Shown piece after piece: positions 62,688-64,000 of a stretch of DNA of 64,000 nucleotides. The position numbers and the translations under genes were made by a program. Within the stretch, counting starts at the first letter, position 1. Every line of letters starts with the position of its first letter. The stretch lies in the NCBI RefSeq assembly GCF_902499115.1, contig NZ_CABVPN010000006.1, forward strand, positions 62,001 through 126,000, in the 5' to 3' direction. The notes below the pieces were generated by a model that had not been told where the DNA came from, searched no databases, and saw nothing but the letters and a program-made list of their open reading frames with translations. Source of the DNA: Burkholderia diffusa (GTDB taxonomy: Bacteria; Pseudomonadota; Gammaproteobacteria; Burkholderiales; Burkholderiaceae).

Positions 62688-62954
62688 ATGCGCACCGTAT
62701 CCATTTTCAAGAACGCCAGGAACCAGGCAATCCGCATCCCGAAGGACATGGAATTCGAGGGTGTGACGGAACTCGAGATCCGTCGCGAGGGCGACACGCT
62801 GCTGCTGCGTCCGGTGCGGCCGACATGGCTGTCGTTGGCGAGTGAACCGCTGGCCGATGCCGACTTCCTCGTCGAGCGCCCGGCTGTCATCGAAGCCGGT
62901 CGTTTCGACCTGTCCGGCACGGATGGCGACGCACAAACGGAGTCGGGCCGGTGA
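62688..62954 (+). CDS. vapB: VapB-type antitoxin (AbrB/MazE-like fold)
   Basis: This small DNA-binding antitoxin has 88 residues. The N-terminus (MRTVSIFKNARNQAIRIPKD) is the swapped-hairpin AbrB/VapB fold, with EFEGVTELEIRREGDTLLLR completing it. The C-terminal half (SLASEPLADADFLVERPAV) would wrap around the toxin. ATG 62688 has GGAG 6 nt upstream. The ATG at 62676 is possible but poorly placed. The stop overlaps the toxin start by GTGA, giving tight coupling. It should repress its own palindromic promoter. Confidence 0.85.
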   Translation: MRTVSIFKNARNQAIRIPKDMEFEGVTELEIRREGDTLLLRPVRPTWLSLASEPLADADFLVERPAVIEAGRFDLSGTDGDAQTESGR

Positions 62955-63373
62955 CCACGCTCTACATGCTCGATACGAACATCTGTTCGTTCATCATGCG
63001 CGAGCGGCCGCCCGCGGTGCTGTCCCGGCTGCAGTCGTGCGTCAACGCGCAGCACCGGATCGTCGTGTCGGCGATTACCTATGCCGAAATGCGATTCGGC
63101 GCGGTCGGCAGAAAGGCATCGCCGAAGCATGCGGAACTCGTGACGGCGTTTGTCGCGCGGCTGGACGGTGTGCTGCCGTGGGATACCGCGGCGGTCGATG
63201 CAACGGCTGCGATTCGTGCCGACCTTGCCACACGCGGGACACCGATCGGCGCGAACGATGCATCGATCGCCGGTCATGCGATCGCGGCCGGTGCCGTGCT
63301 CGTCACGAACAATGGTCGCGAATTCAGCCGCGTCGCGGGGTTGTCGCTCGAAGACTGGGCGGCCTCGGCCTAG
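62951..63373 (+). CDS. vapC: VapC-type PIN-domain ribonuclease toxin
   Basis: This is a 140-residue PIN-domain protein of the VapC toxin family, which cleaves specific RNAs such as initiator tRNA or rRNA loops. The target here is not predictable. The acidic metal site is complete: Asp in MLDTNICSFI (residue 8), Glu in ITYAEMRFG, Asp in GANDASIAGHA, and the TNNGREFSRV segment. It starts with GTG 62951 overlapping the antitoxin stop. With vapB it forms a type II toxin-antitoxin module just outside the ornibactin locus. Confidence 0.88.
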   Translation: MTTLYMLDTNICSFIMRERPPAVLSRLQSCVNAQHRIVVSAITYAEMRFGAVGRKASPKHAELVTAFVARLDGVLPWDTAAVDATAAIRADLATRGTPIGANDASIAGHAIAAGAVLVTNNGREFSRVAGLSLEDWAASA

Positions 63374-63415
63374 GGCCGTGAATGTGCGATGGCGTTGCGG
63401 TCGCGCGGCCGCACG

Positions 63416-64000
63416 TCACGTCCGGGGAACGGGCGAATCGGTGAGAAAGGCGTCGCGGAATGCGTCGAGATACCGGTCGGCGTCATCGCTGAATTCGCCC
63501 GGCAGCAGCGCGAACGCGCGTGCCTGCAGATCCTGTCCGAGCGTCGCGTAGATCGCTGCGTCGGATAACAGCGCGCGGATCGCATCGTGCGTTTGCGGCG
63601 AAGCAATCCGCCTTGCATCGCGCGCCAGCAGCGCGGCCGCCGCCAGTTCAGGCTGGAAACCGTGCCGCTCGAGCAGGTCGGGCGCGACGTCCCAGATCCG
63701 CTCGCGATTACCCGCGTCGTGAAAATGCGTGAGCAGGAACAGCAAGTCGTACGCGTCGCTGTTCTGGCGTGCGCGCCGATCCTTCCACGCGAGCAACTTC
63801 AACACCGCAAGGGCCGGCAGGCTCGCCACCGGCACCTCGATGCCGGCCGCGATCGACACGACCAGCGCCGTATCGACCGCCTCCTGAAAGCCCAGCACGT
63901 TCAGCACGAAATCGCCGCCCGGTGGCCACGCGATTTCGCCGGGTGGCGCCTCGAGCGGCCCGAACGGCACGAGATCGAGCTCCGTGCGAAAGCCCTGCGT
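63416..64000 (-). CDS. AbiEii/AbiGii-like nucleotidyltransferase (partial, enters from right edge)
   Basis: The frame is open from 63416 to the window end, at least 194 residues, and the N-terminus is missing. The first visible residues, TQGFRTELDLVPFG, look like the second acidic strand of a nucleotidyltransferase fold. A hydrophobic core (VPVASLPALAVLKLLAWKD) and KDRRARQNSDAYDLLFLL follow, the conserved K-DR-K/N-x-D-x-Y-D-L pattern of AbiEii-type and related minimal nucleotidyltransferases. GTG 63970 is not a likely start because the acidic strand lies before it. It could be a phage-defence toxin (AbiE) or a housekeeping relative. No AbiEi-like antitoxin gene is visible downstream. Confidence 0.65.
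   Translation of the reverse strand, partial: TQGFRTELDLVPFGPLEAPPGEIAWPPGGDFVLNVLGFQEAVDTALVVSIAAGIEVPVASLPALAVLKLLAWKDRRARQNSDAYDLLFLLTHFHDAGNRERIWDVAPDLLERHGFQPELAAAALLARDARRIASPQTHDAIRALLSDAAIYATLGQDLQARAFALLPGEFSDDADRYLDAFRDAFLTDSPVPRT

Overview
The window is GC-rich DNA (about two thirds G+C by eye, with strong G/C bias at third codon positions). Its gene content and order match a chromosome of the Burkholderia cepacia complex: a complete ornibactin siderophore locus (orbS to orbL), an AmrAB-OprA-type RND pump and a KgtP-type permease. The species cannot be fixed from the sequence alone. No rRNA, tRNA, insertion sequence, prophage or CRISPR array was seen.

Layout. 1-5673: ribose uptake and use, rbsB(partial)-A-C-R-K on the + strand. 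5951-7723: a chemoreceptor. 8235-13227: the prkA-yeaH-spoVR stress/stationary-phase operon. 13463-14767: alpha-ketoglutarate permease kgtP, followed by a possible small RNA (about 14966-15030). 15225-17597: polar amino acid ABC uptake genes without an ATPase. 17728-19005 (-): M23 peptidase. 19336-19983 (-): TetR regulator, divergent from a three-gene RND efflux operon (20134-25941). 25942-26773: a long gene-free stretch that turns AT-rich. 26774-31644: chaperone-usher fimbriae (subunit, usher, chaperone, tip adhesin). 32014-62412: ornibactin locus. 62688-63373: VapBC-type toxin-antitoxin pair. 63416-64000 (-): partial AbiEii-like nucleotidyltransferase gene entering from the right edge.

How the ornibactin genes work together. 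A sigma-70-like promoter overlapped by a Fur-box-like sequence drives the ECF sigma factor OrbS. Three matching promoters (TAAA, 17 bases, CGTC) then lie before orbH, before orbE and before orbI. These give three transcription units: orbHGCDFB (MbtH-like protein, aspartate hydroxylase, uptake ATPase and permease, ferric reductase, binding protein), orbE (exporter, opposite strand) and orbI-J-K-pvdA-orbA-pvdF-orbL (two NRPSs, ornithine hydroxylase, formyltransferase, two acyltransferase-like proteins, outer-membrane receptor). The NRPS domain order A-T-C-A-T-E-C-A-T / C-A-T-C-T and the visible pocket residues fit acyl-hydroxyornithine, D-(hydroxy)aspartate, serine and formyl-hydroxyornithine, ending in putrescine.

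Most candidate novelty is regulatory: a possible 65-nt sRNA with an exposed anti-Shine-Dalgarno segment, the OrbS promoter triplet, the cysteine-rich OrbS tail, the operators of the efflux and VapBC systems, and the AT-rich fimbrial upstream region.
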